From Rhizobium sp. NXC14 (GTDB lineage: Bacteria; Pseudomonadota; Alphaproteobacteria; Rhizobiales; Rhizobiaceae), in assembly GCF_002117485.1 (NCBI RefSeq), contig NZ_CP021033.1:62001-126000 (forward strand): DNA of 64,000 nt, written 5' to 3'. Position 1 is the first letter of the stretch, and each line of letters starts with the position of its first letter. The notes under the pieces were generated by a model that had not been told where the DNA came from, ran no database searches, and saw nothing but the letters and a program-made list of their open reading frames with translations. The translations under genes and the position numbers were made by a program. Shown here piece by piece: positions 25,767 to 36,176 of the stretch.

Positions 25767-26260
25767 GACCCCGGCTTCGTTGACAACAGGGCTTGCAGCG
25801 ACACCGGCCTGAGGCCCTGCGCATCGACGCCGACATCGTACTGGCGGGGCAGGGGCTTGAGGCGGCCGTGGGAATGTCCGTGCAGATTGATCGACTTCTT
25901 CCCCATCTTCTTCCAGGTGCGGAAGGGGTAATGGCACAGGATCAGCAGATGATCGTCCAGCGTCATCTCACTGTAGTGCTGAACGCTTGCCCATCCCGTC
26001 GCCTCTGTCGTCGCCGGGGGATCATTATTCCCGATGATGAGGTGCTTCCGCCCGTTCAGCATCGAAAGGAGCTGGTCGCAGTCCCCACCGCGGAACGACA
26101 TGAAGTCGCCGAGATGCCAGATATCGTCCTGCGGGCCAATGATTTCGTTCCAGTTCTGGATCAGGGTCACGTCATGGGACGTCATGTCGGGAAAGGGGCG
26201 TCGGTCGATGCGAAGGACGCGGGGATCTGCAAAATGGGTATCGCCGGTAAAATAGATCAT
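25763..26260 (-). CDS. calcineurin-like metallophosphoesterase
   Basis: 165-residue phosphoesterase with all metal-binding motifs in order: GDTHFADP (Asp/His), WHLGDFMSF (GD), IIGNNDPP (GNND), LCHYPFRTW (His) and LHGHSHGRL (GHSH). It belongs to the short single-domain class often annotated as phosphohydrolase/ligase-associated; substrate unknown. No strong ribosome site, but the frame begins exactly at the first strand (MIYFTGDTHF). First gene of a coupled pair with the DUF4334 protein. Confidence 0.85.
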   Translation of the reverse strand: MIYFTGDTHFADPRVLRIDRRPFPDMTSHDVTLIQNWNEIIGPQDDIWHLGDFMSFRGGDCDQLLSMLNGRKHLIIGNNDPPATTEATGWASVQHYSEMTLDDHLLILCHYPFRTWKKMGKKSINLHGHSHGRLKPLPRQYDVGVDAQGLRPVSLQALLSTKPGS

Positions 26261-26307
26261 CTGACAGAGATGGCGCAGCCCGCCTGCTTGGGAAGCCGCC
26301 GTTTTTG

Positions 26308-27129
26308 CTAATGGCCAGGTGTGGGGATCGAATGTTTCACGTCGTCAAGGGAGGGGCTGTGCACGATGCGATAGCGCGCTTCGACGAGGTTATAGATCCC
26401 GAAGGCCGCCAGTCCGATCGCCACGGCGATATAGAGGATGGCGCCGAAAGGAAGCCGTCTCACCCATTCGAGCGCGTCCGCCATGCTGCCTGCCTGCTCA
26501 GGGTCAACACGAAAACCTGCATAGGCGAAAAAGATTCCGGTGATCACAAAGACGATGCCGCGGGCGACGAGGCCGTAGACGCAGACCGAGGTCACCACGC
26601 CGCTGGCGTCGGCGAGCCTGAGATAGCGCTCGAATTTCCTGGTGATGCCCTTAGCCGCCGTCACGACCCCGCCGATGATGAAGCCGAGACCAACGGCCAT
26701 GGCAAGATAGGCGCCGAACGGCTGCGACATGATCCACTGGGCCAATCCCTTCTCACCCGAGCCTTCGCTTCCGCCGCCGCTGAAGAGTGCGTGCCCCAGC
26801 GCGTATCCGGCAAGCCCGAGATAGACAACGGCGCTGCCGAAGAAAACCGCGCGGATGGCGATGGCCTTGGTGTCGCGGCCATGGCCGTCGCTGTCGGCGA
26901 GCGACTGCGCCAGTCGCCAAGCGACGAAACCCAGAAGTCCGACGCCGATGAGCCCGACCCAGACGCGGCCGAAGGGCTGTTCGAGAAGCGTCGAAAGTGC
27001 CGATTTCGTTTCCGGCTTCCCCCCGGCAACGCCGGAGAAGAGAGCGAGGCCCGCCACGAGGAGGAACACGATACCGCGCGCCACATAGCCGCTCTTGGCA
27101 AGCAGGTCGAAACGGAATCCTTTGGGCAT
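26308..27129 (-). CDS. DUF1206 membrane protein
   Basis: 273 residues with six membrane helices arranged as three two-helix repeats, each introduced by a similar motif (KSGYVARGIVFLLVAG, IRAVFFGSAVVYLGLAG, YGLVARGIVFVITG), the signature of DUF1206 proteins. Function unknown; related genes are often stress-induced. GGAG lies 6 bases before the ATG. Confidence 0.85.
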   Translation of the reverse strand: MPKGFRFDLLAKSGYVARGIVFLLVAGLALFSGVAGGKPETKSALSTLLEQPFGRVWVGLIGVGLLGFVAWRLAQSLADSDGHGRDTKAIAIRAVFFGSAVVYLGLAGYALGHALFSGGGSEGSGEKGLAQWIMSQPFGAYLAMAVGLGFIIGGVVTAAKGITRKFERYLRLADASGVVTSVCVYGLVARGIVFVITGIFFAYAGFRVDPEQAGSMADALEWVRRLPFGAILYIAVAIGLAAFGIYNLVEARYRIVHSPSLDDVKHSIPTPGH

Positions 27130-27226
27130 GATATTCTCCGCGCGTCTGTGTGGCTGTCAGCTCTAACGCGCCACCGCGCGGAAAGTTGTCCTCGAGGAAA
27201 GACCATGATCATTGAGGGAGTTGCCT

Positions 27227-27700
27227 ATGCCGGTCCGTAGCGCCGGGCTTCTCATCTACCGCCTTTGCGAGAGGAAGCTGGAGGTCCTGCTCGTTCATCC
27301 CGGCGGTCCCTTCTGGGCAAAGAAGGACGAGGGCGCCTGGTCGATCCCGAAAGGATTGATCGAGGCCGGCGAAGACGAACTGTCGGCAGCAATCCGGGAG
27401 GCGCAGGAGGAGCTCGGCATCGAAATCAAGGGAAGCTTCGTCCCGCTCGGAGAATATCGCCAGCCTGGCGGAAAGGTGGTGGTCGTCTGGTCGGTGGAGG
27501 CGGACGTCACGCTTGATGTCGAGAAGGTACGGAGTTCGGAGTTTCAGATCGAATGGCCGCCGCGATCGGGTCGGATCCAAAGTTTTCCCGAGGTCGACCG
27601 CGCTGGGTGGTTTGCGATCGCAGAGGCTGAGATCAAGATTCTCAAGGGCCAGGCCGCAATGCTTGCCGATCTCGTAAAACAGCTCGGTCGAGACCAGTGA
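27227..27700 (+). CDS. NUDIX hydrolase
   Basis: 157-residue hydrolase of a nucleoside diphosphate linked to another group. The Nudix box is complete, from GLIEAGEDELSAAI to REAQEELGI, giving the Gx5Ex7REUxEExGU pattern. The SIPKGLIE and VRSAGLLIYR stretches are typical of the family that also includes predicted dinucleotide or 8-oxo-nucleotide hydrolases. The ATG at 27227 follows GAGGGAG; the upstream TTG at 27212 is not needed. Divergent from DUF1206. Confidence 0.86.
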   Translation: MPVRSAGLLIYRLCERKLEVLLVHPGGPFWAKKDEGAWSIPKGLIEAGEDELSAAIREAQEELGIEIKGSFVPLGEYRQPGGKVVVVWSVEADVTLDVEKVRSSEFQIEWPPRSGRIQSFPEVDRAGWFAIAEAEIKILKGQAAMLADLVKQLGRDQ

Positions 27701-27732
27701 ACGCGCTCAATCCTCTGAAGCACGCGAGGCCT

Positions 27733-28737
27733 TTAACCTCGATCGACTCCGGTGATCTCCGGAGTGAAAGCAATTACTTTTTCGCATATCCGGTTTTCGT
27801 CACCGCTGTTCGCGGCTAGCAGAAGCGCGGCGGCGGCTTCGCCCATCTGGCGCCGCGGCGAGATCGAGGTCGCAATCCTGACGGGGAGGGCACTGGCAAC
27901 ATCCAATCCGTTGAAGCCGGCGATCAGGATTTCGGCAGGGCTGGAAATGCCGAGTTCCAGGCATGCGAAGACGCCGCCCGTTGCCATGTCATCGTTGGAA
28001 TAATAGATGCAATCGAGATCCCGGGTCGCGGCAAGCATGGACATCGACAGCCGCTTGCCGTGCGCCACTGAGGAATAGGCGGCGTTGAACCGCTCATCTA
28101 CGAAGGAAAGGCCGCTCTCGCGCAGCACTTTCTCGAAGCCGGCCTTCCGCTTGCCTGCGCGCAGATCTCTGTCGATCGCGCTGCCGATATAACCGAACCG
28201 CCGGCGGCCGGCCGCCAAAAGCGCTTTTGCCATCTCTTCCCCAGCCTTGCCGTGTGAGAGGCCAACGTTGAAATCGATCGGTGTGCCGTCGAGGTCCATC
28301 AGCTGGATGACGGGAATGGCTGCATTCTGCAGCATTTTGACCGTTTCCGCCGGCTGATCGAGGCCCGTCACGATGATGGCGGCGGGCCGCCAGGAGAGCA
28401 TGTCGCGGATGATCTCCCGTTCCTTCGCCATGTCATAGTCGGAGATGCCGAACACCGCCTGCATGCCGGATCCCCGCAGCCCAGCGGAAATGCCCGCCAG
28501 CATTTCGGGAAAGACGATGTTGGACATGCTGGGAACGACGACGGCAACGAGGTTGGTGCGCTGCGACGACAGTGAGAGCGCCAGCCGGTTGCCGACATAG
28601 TTTAGCCGCTCGGCCTGCTGAAGCACCTTTTCGCGGGTCTCCTTGGAGACGTCGGCGGCGCCGCGAAGAGCGCGCGATGCCGTCATCTTGCTGACGCCTG
28701 CCGCAGCGGCAACCTCTTCCAGTGTGGATTTACGCAT
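27733..28737 (-). CDS. LacI-family transcriptional regulator
   Basis: 334 residues: an N-terminal LacI helix-turn-helix (TLEEVAAAAGVSKMTASRAL) with hinge helix (NYVGNRLALSLSS) and a periplasmic-binding-protein-like sugar domain, closest in style to GntR/gluconate-type repressors. Divergent from the D-erythronate dehydrogenase/ABC operon, with a perfect 14-bp palindrome with central CG about 120 bp before its start. It probably represses that operon and itself until a sugar acid or polyol ligand binds. Confidence 0.9.
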   Translation of the reverse strand: MRKSTLEEVAAAAGVSKMTASRALRGAADVSKETREKVLQQAERLNYVGNRLALSLSSQRTNLVAVVVPSMSNIVFPEMLAGISAGLRGSGMQAVFGISDYDMAKEREIIRDMLSWRPAAIIVTGLDQPAETVKMLQNAAIPVIQLMDLDGTPIDFNVGLSHGKAGEEMAKALLAAGRRRFGYIGSAIDRDLRAGKRKAGFEKVLRESGLSFVDERFNAAYSSVAHGKRLSMSMLAATRDLDCIYYSNDDMATGGVFACLELGISSPAEILIAGFNGLDVASALPVRIATSISPRRQMGEAAAALLLAANSGDENRICEKVIAFTPEITGVDRG

Positions 28738-28855
28738 CGCACCGACCCCATCGTCGAACTGCCTCGCCAGCGGGCAACGTCAGACTCATAGGCTCTTTTC
28801 CAAAAAAGGAAAACACTCGCTACTTGACATGCACGGTAAAAATAGGCGTTGTTAC

Positions 28856-28869
28856 CGATACCGGTATCG
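28856..28869 (+). promoter_or_regulatory. LacI-type operator palindrome
   Basis: Perfect 14-bp palindrome CGATACCGGTATCG with the central CG of LacI-family operators; a partial repeat, CGATACC, follows at 28868 and again at 28989. A TTGACA-like -35 box at 28824-28829 lies just upstream, so binding would cover the plus-strand promoter. Confidence 0.65.
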
Positions 28870-28899
28870 ATACCAGCCATCGGAAACGGGAGAGAAGCC

Positions 28900-29025
28900 G
28901 TGCGGGAGACAAGGAAAGCCATGGTCGTCGAATGGGAGTCGATGGGCGGACAGCCAGCACTTCGGAGGGTCCGGCATCTGATTAACGTTCGATACCGATC
29001 ATCTGCGGATCAGGAAAGGTGACTT
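28900..29025 (+). other. possible 41-residue ORF between operator and denD
   Basis: A GTG start 5 bases after GGGAGAG opens a 41-residue frame (VRETRKAMVVEWESMGG and on) directly behind the operator. It is Arg-rich and unlike any family I know. It may be a leader or chance. The remaining 160 bases before the next gene show nothing else. Confidence 0.25.
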
Positions 29026-29183
29026 GACCCGCAGGTTGCAAACCTATCTGAATTCGATCAGGCATATGCCGATCGGGCCGGTTCCAGATCGCCTCGCGAG
29101 CCGGCCGGGGAGTGACCACAAGACAATACGAAGAGTAGCCTGATCTTGACCGAAGAGACCGGCCGACGGGAGGAAGAGCCGAT

Positions 29184-30170
29184 ATGCATGTGATGATCCT
29201 GGGCGCAGCCGGCATGGTCGGCCGCAAGCTGGTCGAGAAGATCGGGCGCGAGCCGCTCGCTTTCGGCCGGCCCGTCACCCGCCTGACGCTGGTGGACGCG
29301 TTTCAGCCGCCGGTGCCGGCATCGCTTCGGCCCGTCTCGACGGAACTGACGGTTGACCTTGCCTCTGCCGGTGCGGCCGACAGGCTGATTGAAAGCCGTC
29401 CGGATCTGATTTTTCACCTGGCCGCCATCGTGTCGGGTGAGGCCGAGGCAGATTTCGACAAGGGTTATGCCGTCAACCTTGACGGCACGCGCGCCCTGTT
29501 TGATGCGATCCGTCAGCTCGGCCTCAAGAGCGATTATGTACCGCGCGTCGTCTTTGCCTCCTCGATCGCCGTCTTCGGCACACCGTTCCCTGAGGTCATT
29601 CCGGACGAATTCTTCACAACGCCGCTGACGAGCTACGGCACCCAAAAGGCGATCGCCGAACTGCTGCTTGCCGATTATTCCCGCCGCGGCATCTTCGACG
29701 GCATCGGCATCCGGTTGCCGACCATCTGCGTGCGCCCCGGCGCACCCAACAAGGCGGCCTCCGGTTTCTTCTCCAACATTCTGCGCGAGCCGCTGGTCGG
29801 CAAGGAAGCCATATTGCCGGTCAGCGACAGCGTGCGGCACTGGTTTGCCAGTCCGCGCGCGGCCGTCGGCTTTTTTGTCCATGCCGCGACGATCGATACC
29901 GAAAAGATCGGCGCGCGGCGCAACCTCACCATGCCGGGCCTTTCCGCGCTGGTCTCCGAAGAGATCGACGCTCTGCGCCGGGTGGCCGGCGACAAGGCGG
30001 TCGCCCTCATCAAACGCGTGCCCGACCCCGTGATTGAACGCATCGTCGCCGGTTGGCCGACTCAGTTCGATGCGACCAGAGCCTCTTCGCTCGGCTACAC
30101 GGCGGAAACGAGCTTCGACGAAATTCTGCAGGTGCATATCGAGGATGAACTCGGCGGGAGTGTTGCGTGA
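29184..30170 (+). CDS. denD: D-erythronate dehydrogenase-like NAD-dependent epimerase/dehydrogenase
   Basis: Extended short-chain dehydrogenase of 328 residues, very like D-erythronate dehydrogenase, which oxidises D-erythronate at C2 in tetronate catabolism. Features: Rossmann GAAGMVG at 7-13, Asp38 in LTLVDAF, catalytic Ser126/127, Tyr151 and Lys155 (SYGTQKA), and the [19 protein letters not shown] segment typical of DenD. GGGAGG lies 11 bases upstream. Overlaps the SDR start by 4 bases. The usual kinase/aldolase/isomerase genes (otnK, otnC, otnI) are not in this window. Confidence 0.82.
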   Translation: MHVMILGAAGMVGRKLVEKIGREPLAFGRPVTRLTLVDAFQPPVPASLRPVSTELTVDLASAGAADRLIESRPDLIFHLAAIVSGEAEADFDKGYAVNLDGTRALFDAIRQLGLKSDYVPRVVFASSIAVFGTPFPEVIPDEFFTTPLTSYGTQKAIAELLLADYSRRGIFDGIGIRLPTICVRPGAPNKAASGFFSNILREPLVGKEAILPVSDSVRHWFASPRAAVGFFVHAATIDTEKIGARRNLTMPGLSALVSEEIDALRRVAGDKAVALIKRVPDPVIERIVAGWPTQFDATRASSLGYTAETSFDEILQVHIEDELGGSVA

Positions 30171-30940
30171 GCATATCGGCGGGAGGAGAAGCAAGGATCG
30201 CGCTTGTCACCGGCGGCGGCACCGGTGTCGGGCGTGCCATATCAAGGGGACTCGGCGCTGCCGGCTACAGGGTCGTGATTTCAGGGCGACGGGCCGATGT
30301 GCTTGAGAAGGCGGCGAGCGATCTTGGCAGCGAAACGGGGGCCGAGTTTTTCGCGGTTCCTGCCGATGTCGGCGATCCCGCTTCGGTGCGGGCTCTGTTC
30401 GACGCGATCTCGGAGAGATACGGACGGCTCGACCTCCTGGTCAACAATGCCGGGGTCACTGTGCCGGGAGTGCCGCTCGAGGAGGTTTCCTTCGAGCAGT
30501 GGAGCACCATCGTCGCCGCCAATCTCACCGGTGCCTTCCTCTGCACCCAGCAGGCCTTCCGACTGATGAAGAGCCAGACCCCGCGCGGCGGCCGCATCAT
30601 CAACAACGGCTCGGTCTCGGCCACAACGCCCCGCCCAAATTCCGCGCCTTACACCGCGACGAAGCACGCCATTACGGGCCTGACCAAATCCACCGCGCTT
30701 GACGGGCGCGAATTCGACATCGCCTGCGGCCAGATCGATATCGGCAATGCCGCCAGCGACATGACGACGAGAATTGCGGCCGGCGTACTGCAGGCCAACG
30801 GCAGCATTGCCGCGGAGGCGACGATCGACCCGGCCCATATTGCCGACGCGGTCGTCTACATGGCCGGCCTGCCGCTCAGCGCCAACGTGCTGACCATGAC
30901 TGTCATGGCGACAAAAATGCCCTTTGTCGGGCGAGGGTGA
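30167..30940 (+). CDS. SDR-family oxidoreductase
   Basis: Classical short-chain dehydrogenase of 257 residues: TGGGTGVG cofactor loop, NNAG motif, Ser in NGSVSATTP, and YTATK (Tyr/Lys). The GTG start overlaps the denD stop (GTGA). It has an unusual C-terminal half ([13 protein letters not shown]). Position in the operon suggests an oxidation step in the same sugar-acid pathway; exact substrate unknown. Confidence 0.85.
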   Translation: MSISAGGEARIALVTGGGTGVGRAISRGLGAAGYRVVISGRRADVLEKAASDLGSETGAEFFAVPADVGDPASVRALFDAISERYGRLDLLVNNAGVTVPGVPLEEVSFEQWSTIVAANLTGAFLCTQQAFRLMKSQTPRGGRIINNGSVSATTPRPNSAPYTATKHAITGLTKSTALDGREFDIACGQIDIGNAASDMTTRIAAGVLQANGSIAAEATIDPAHIADAVVYMAGLPLSANVLTMTVMATKMPFVGRG

Positions 30941-31011
30941 GAAGGCCTGCAGCTGCGGCCGAAGCGACCTATATGCAGTTATGCAGTGCTCATGATCTGG
31001 GAGGAGGGAGT

Positions 31012-32079
<1,068 letters not shown>

Positions 32080-32270
32080 CGCCATCCGGCGGGATAAGGG
32101 GAGAGGAGGAGTCTTCCGTTCCGCCGGAGCGCAAGCATTCGAGGGGTGAGCCCCACGGGAGCGCAAACCTCCCAGGGGAGCTTACGCCCCCGGGATGCCA
32201 GGCCGCCGTTCACCAAGCGGGAGGTGAATGCCGGAGAATTGCTCCCGCTGTTTCATTGAGGAGGAATCTC

Positions 32271-33575
32271 ATGACGATCAAGAGACGTGAATTTCTTGCT
32301 GCATCGGCAGCCGTTGCCGGTGTCGCCGGCCTTGGCATCAAGCCGTCCTTTGCGCAGGCCGAACCGACCTACACGCCGGAAAGCGGCGCCAGCCTGCGGC
32401 TGCTGCGCTGGACGCCTTTCGTGAAGGGCGATGAGGATGCCTGGCTCGCCAATACCAAGAAGTTCACCGAGGCGACAGGCGTGGAAGTGCGCATCGACAA
32501 GGAGAGCTGGGAGGACATCCGTCCGAAGGCAGCGGTCGCGGCCAATGTCGGCTCCGGTCCGGATCTCATCATGTGCTGGTTCGACGACGCGCACCAATAT
32601 CCCGACAAGCTGGTCGATCTCACCGAACTCGGCAACTATCTCGGCAACAAATACGAGGGCTGGTATGACGGCCTGAAGGGTTACGCCACCCGCGACGACA
32701 AGTTCATCGCCATGCCGCTGACAACAATCGGCAATGCCGTCGTCTATCGCGACAGCCATGTGAAGGCGGCCGGCTTCAACGAATTCCCGAACGATACCGC
32801 AGGCTTCCTCGAGCTTTGCAAGGCGATGAAGGCAAAGGGCACGCCCGCTGGCTTCCCGCACGGCAAGGCGGTCGGCGACGGCAACAACTACGCCCATTGG
32901 CTGCTCTGGAGCCATGGCGGCAAGATGGTCGACGAAAGCGGCACGGTGACGATCAACAGCCCGGAAACGCTCGCCTCTATCAACTACGCCAAGGAGCTCT
33001 ACGCGACCTTCATTCCGGGCACGGAAAGCTGGCTGGATGTCAACAACAACCGTGCCTTCCTCGCCGGCCAGGTATCGCTGATCGCCAACGGCGTCTCGGT
33101 CTATTACACGGCCAAGAACGACCCGAAACTCGCCGAGATCGCCAAGGACATCCGCACGACGAACTTCCCGATCGGGCCGGTTGGCAAGAGCGTCGAGCTT
33201 TTCCAGACGAGCTCGCTGCTGCTCTTCAAGCACAGCAAATATCCGGAAGCGGCCAAGGCCTACATCAAGTTCATGATGGAAGCCGATCAGATGAATGCCT
33301 GGATCCAGGGCTCCAGCGCCTATTGCTGCCAGCCCCTCAAGGCCTTCGCCAATAATCCGGTCTGGACTGCCGATCCGGTTCACGCGCCCTATGCGCGCGC
33401 CTCGGAAAAGCTGCGCCCGAACGGTTATGCCGGGCCGCTCGGCTACGCCTCGGCGGCGACCATGGCCGACTACGTGCTGGTCGACATGTATGCCGCCGCC
33501 GTCACCGGCCAGAAGTCGCCCGAGGACGCGATGAAGGAAGCCGAACGCCGGGCAAACCGCTACTACCGCGTCTGA
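32271..33575 (+). CDS. sugar ABC transporter substrate-binding protein (Tat-exported)
   Basis: Family-1 extracellular solute-binding protein of 434 residues. The N-terminus is a twin-arginine signal (KRREFLAASAAVAG, cleavage near SFAQA). The mature protein shows the LRLLRWTPF opening and the NKYEGWYDGLKGYA stretch. GAGGAGG lies 7 bases before the ATG. It defines substrate specificity, which cannot be read here; the neighbouring enzymes suggest a tetronate or related acid. Confidence 0.9.
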   Translation: MTIKRREFLAASAAVAGVAGLGIKPSFAQAEPTYTPESGASLRLLRWTPFVKGDEDAWLANTKKFTEATGVEVRIDKESWEDIRPKAAVAANVGSGPDLIMCWFDDAHQYPDKLVDLTELGNYLGNKYEGWYDGLKGYATRDDKFIAMPLTTIGNAVVYRDSHVKAAGFNEFPNDTAGFLELCKAMKAKGTPAGFPHGKAVGDGNNYAHWLLWSHGGKMVDESGTVTINSPETLASINYAKELYATFIPGTESWLDVNNNRAFLAGQVSLIANGVSVYYTAKNDPKLAEIAKDIRTTNFPIGPVGKSVELFQTSSLLLFKHSKYPEAAKAYIKFMMEADQMNAWIQGSSAYCCQPLKAFANNPVWTADPVHAPYARASEKLRPNGYAGPLGYASAATMADYVLVDMYAAAVTGQKSPEDAMKEAERRANRYYRV

Positions 33576-33759
33576 ACCGGACCCGGGACCTGCGGCATGC
33601 CTGATGTCCGGCATGCCGCGAGCCTCTGAAGCGCGTCACATCAGATTTGATCCATGCGCCGCGCTTCAGTTCCTTGTTTTTATGCATGTCGTTGTCCCGG
33701 AACCGCTGCACACTTCCGGGCGAGATGCATCAGGACTGAATGCAATCTGGAGACAAGCA

Positions 33760-34686
33760 ATGTCGACCTTGGACTCAGGGGATAAGCGCGGCCCCTCGCT
33801 GATGCAGAACAACAACGTGCTCGGCTTCCTCTTCATGCTGCCGGCCGCCGTGTTCCTCGTCTGCTTTCTCACTTATCCCTTGGGGCTCGGCGTCTGGCTT
33901 GGTTTTACCGACACGCGGATCGGCCGGGAAGGCATTTTCATCGGCCTGGAGAACTATGAATTCCTGGCCGATGACGCGGTTTTCTGGCTGTCAGTCTTCA
34001 ACACCATCCTTTACACGGTCATCGCCTCGGCTCTGAAATTCGCTCTCGGCCTCTGGCTGGCGCTGCTCCTGAACCAGCACCTTCCGTTCAAATCCTTCTT
34101 CCGGGCGATCGTGCTCCTGCCCTGGGTGGTGCCGACGGTGCTTTCGGCGCTGGCCTTCTGGTGGATCTACGATTCCCAATTCTCGATCATATCGTGGTCG
34201 CTGATGAAGCTCGGGCTGATCAGCGCGCCCATCAACTTCCTCGGCGATCCCACGAATGCCCGCATCTCGGTCATCGTCGCCAATGTCTGGCGCGGCATTC
34301 CCTTCGTAGCTATTTCGCTGCTCGCCGGCCTGCAGACGATTCCGGCCTCGCTGCAGGAGGCCGCCTCGCTAGACGGCGCGACGAGCTGGCAGCGCTTCCG
34401 CTATGTGACGCTGCCGATGCTGACGCCGATCATCGCCGTCGTCATGACCTTTTCGGTGCTCTTCACCTTCACGGATTTCCAGCTGATCTACGTGCTAACC
34501 AAGGGCGGGCCTGTCAACGCCACGCATCTGATGGCCACACTCTCCTTCCAGCGCGGCATTCCGGGCGGGCAGCTCGGCGAGGGTGCTGCCATCGCCGTCG
34601 CCATGATACCCTTCCTGCTCGGCGCCATCATGTTCAGTTTCTTCGGTCTGCAACGCCGCAAATGGCAGCAGGGCGGACAAGATTAA
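33760..34686 (+). CDS. sugar ABC transporter permease (MalF/UgpA type)
   Basis: 308-residue inner-membrane permease with six helices. The EAA loop (LQEAASLDGATSWQRFRYV), which contacts the ATPase, lies near residue 210. GGAG lies 9 bases before the ATG at 33760; the upstream frame to 33604 is poorly coded. Partner of the MalG-type permease 10 bases downstream. A 184-bp spacer without features separates it from the binding-protein gene. Confidence 0.9.
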   Translation: MSTLDSGDKRGPSLMQNNNVLGFLFMLPAAVFLVCFLTYPLGLGVWLGFTDTRIGREGIFIGLENYEFLADDAVFWLSVFNTILYTVIASALKFALGLWLALLLNQHLPFKSFFRAIVLLPWVVPTVLSALAFWWIYDSQFSIISWSLMKLGLISAPINFLGDPTNARISVIVANVWRGIPFVAISLLAGLQTIPASLQEAASLDGATSWQRFRYVTLPMLTPIIAVVMTFSVLFTFTDFQLIYVLTKGGPVNATHLMATLSFQRGIPGGQLGEGAAIAVAMIPFLLGAIMFSFFGLQRRKWQQGGQD

Positions 34687-34696
34687 GGAGCGAACC

Positions 34697-35596
34697 ATGT
34701 CGACCAATCTCAAAACGGCCGATGAGGTCCTGACCGACAATGCCGAGGGCATGAGCTATCTTAACCGCCTGCCGCGGCGCGTGGTGATGCTCTACCTGCC
34801 GATGGCCGTCTTCGTCTTCGTGCTGCTCTTTCCCTTCTACTGGATGGCGATCACCGCGGTGAAGCCGAACGAGCAGCTGACGGATTACAACAACTACAGC
34901 CCCTTCTGGGTGGTCGGCCCGACGCTTGACCACATCAAATACCTGTTCCTCGAGACATCTTATCCCGGCTGGCTGTGGAACACGATGCTGGTGGCTGTGG
35001 GGTCGACGGCGCTGTCGCTGGTGGCCTCGGTGTTCGGCGCCTACGCGATCGAGCGCGTGCGCTTCACCGGCTCCAGGCAGATCGGCCTCGTCATCTTTCT
35101 CGCCTATCTCATTCCGCCGTCAATCCTTTTCATCCCACTCGCATTCATCGTCTTCAAGCTCGGGATCTATGATTCGCGCCTGGCGCTGATCTTCACCTAT
35201 CCGACCTTCCTCATCCCCTTCTGCACCTGGCTGCTGATGGGTTATTTCCGTTCGATCCCGTTCGAACTGGAGGAGAGCGCGCTGGTGGACGGCGCCAACC
35301 GCTGGCAGATCCTCGTCAAGATCATCCTGCCGCTTGCGGTGCCGGGCCTGATCTCGGCCGGCATCTTCGCCTTCACGCTGTCCTGGAACGAATTCATCTA
35401 CGCGCTGACATTCATCCAGTCCTCGGAGAACAAGACCATTCCGGTGGGCGTCCTGACCGAGCTGGTGCGCGGCGACGTCTTCGAATGGGGATCGCTGATG
35501 GCAGGCGCCCTGTTCGGCTCACTGCCAGTCGTCATCCTCTATTCGTTCTTCGTCGACTACTACGTGTCCTCGATGACGGGTGCGGTGAAGGAGTAG
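34697..35596 (+). CDS. sugar ABC transporter permease (MalG/UgpE type)
   Basis: 299-residue permease with six helices. The EAA loop reads LEESALVDGANRWQILVKI around residue 198, with the usual Gly-x10-Pro ending. Preceded by AAGGAGCG (7 bases). Last gene of the importer cluster; a hairpin follows. Together with the ATPase and binding protein it makes a complete carbohydrate ABC importer. Confidence 0.9.
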   Translation: MSTNLKTADEVLTDNAEGMSYLNRLPRRVVMLYLPMAVFVFVLLFPFYWMAITAVKPNEQLTDYNNYSPFWVVGPTLDHIKYLFLETSYPGWLWNTMLVAVGSTALSLVASVFGAYAIERVRFTGSRQIGLVIFLAYLIPPSILFIPLAFIVFKLGIYDSRLALIFTYPTFLIPFCTWLLMGYFRSIPFELEESALVDGANRWQILVKIILPLAVPGLISAGIFAFTLSWNEFIYALTFIQSSENKTIPVGVLTELVRGDVFEWGSLMAGALFGSLPVVILYSFFVDYYVSSMTGAVKE

Positions 35597-35605
35597 CAAC
35601 GATCG

Positions 35606-35648
35606 TTTCGGCGGCGGGTGGTGAGGATTTCATCCCCGCCGGCCGAAA
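35606..35648. terminator. bidirectional hairpin between convergent operons
   Basis: Arms TTTCGGC/GCCGAAA extended by GGCGGG/CCCGCC with one bulge and a loop of about 15 bases. It lies between the converging permease and cupin genes, so it may end both transcripts. Confidence 0.45.
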
Positions 35649-35672
35649 AGATGCCGATCGGCTCGTCAACCG

Positions 35673-36161
35673 CTACCGGACGAACTGCCTCACGAAATCG
35701 GCGCCGAGGCCGACCTTCTGATAATGGGCGGCGCACATGTCGATCTTGGTGAAGACATCCTCGAAGCCGGTGTGATCGCCGTTTTCATCGACATAATACA
35801 TGCAGCCGGAAATGTTGAAGAAGGTGATCATCTCCTCGACGTCGTCGGGCACGGTCAGGGTATGGGTTTCGCCGGGCGGCTCGAAGACATAGGCTCCTTC
35901 GGTGGCCATCCAATCGTGTTCGAGGTAGCGCCAGCGGCCCTTGATGACATAGCCGTGAACGGGTGCCGGATGGCGATGGCGGCTGAGGATACCGGCGCGG
36001 CGCACCCGCAGGAGATTGCACCATGCGCCCTGCAGCGTGTTCAGCATCAGCGGGCGGAACCAGACATCGGGGGCCTGGGGAACCCAGAGCCGTTCATCTT
36101 CGGGAACCGCCGCGACGACGATCTCGGGCGGCGACATAGGGTGGACAGATTGGTAGGCCAC
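35673..36161 (-). CDS. cupin protein, 2,4'-dihydroxyacetophenone dioxygenase-like
   Basis: 162-residue single cupin. The metal site is visible as SRHRHPAPVHGYVIKGRW (three histidines) and PGETHTL (fourth His) about 40 residues on. It matches the ChrR-like cupin group annotated as 2,4'-dihydroxyacetophenone dioxygenase, though many members have other or unknown substrates. GTG start at 36161, with GGAGAGAGG 5-13 bases before. It is 15 bases behind the SDR gene and so co-transcribed. Confidence 0.8.
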   Translation of the reverse strand: MAYQSVHPMSPPEIVVAAVPEDERLWVPQAPDVWFRPLMLNTLQGAWCNLLRVRRAGILSRHRHPAPVHGYVIKGRWRYLEHDWMATEGAYVFEPPGETHTLTVPDDVEEMITFFNISGCMYYVDENGDHTGFEDVFTKIDMCAAHYQKVGLGADFVRQFVR

Positions 36162-36176
36162 GGAACCTCTCTCCTT

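Noticed and set aside
32080-32270. GC-rich spacer with partial hairpins (GGGAGCGCAA, CCCCCGGGATG) considered as a REP element or riboswitch
   Set aside because: No clear symmetric structure and no second copy in the window.
32253-33614. 453-codon minus-strand ORF
   Set aside because: Exact antisense of the binding-protein gene, whose plus frame has a Tat signal and family features.
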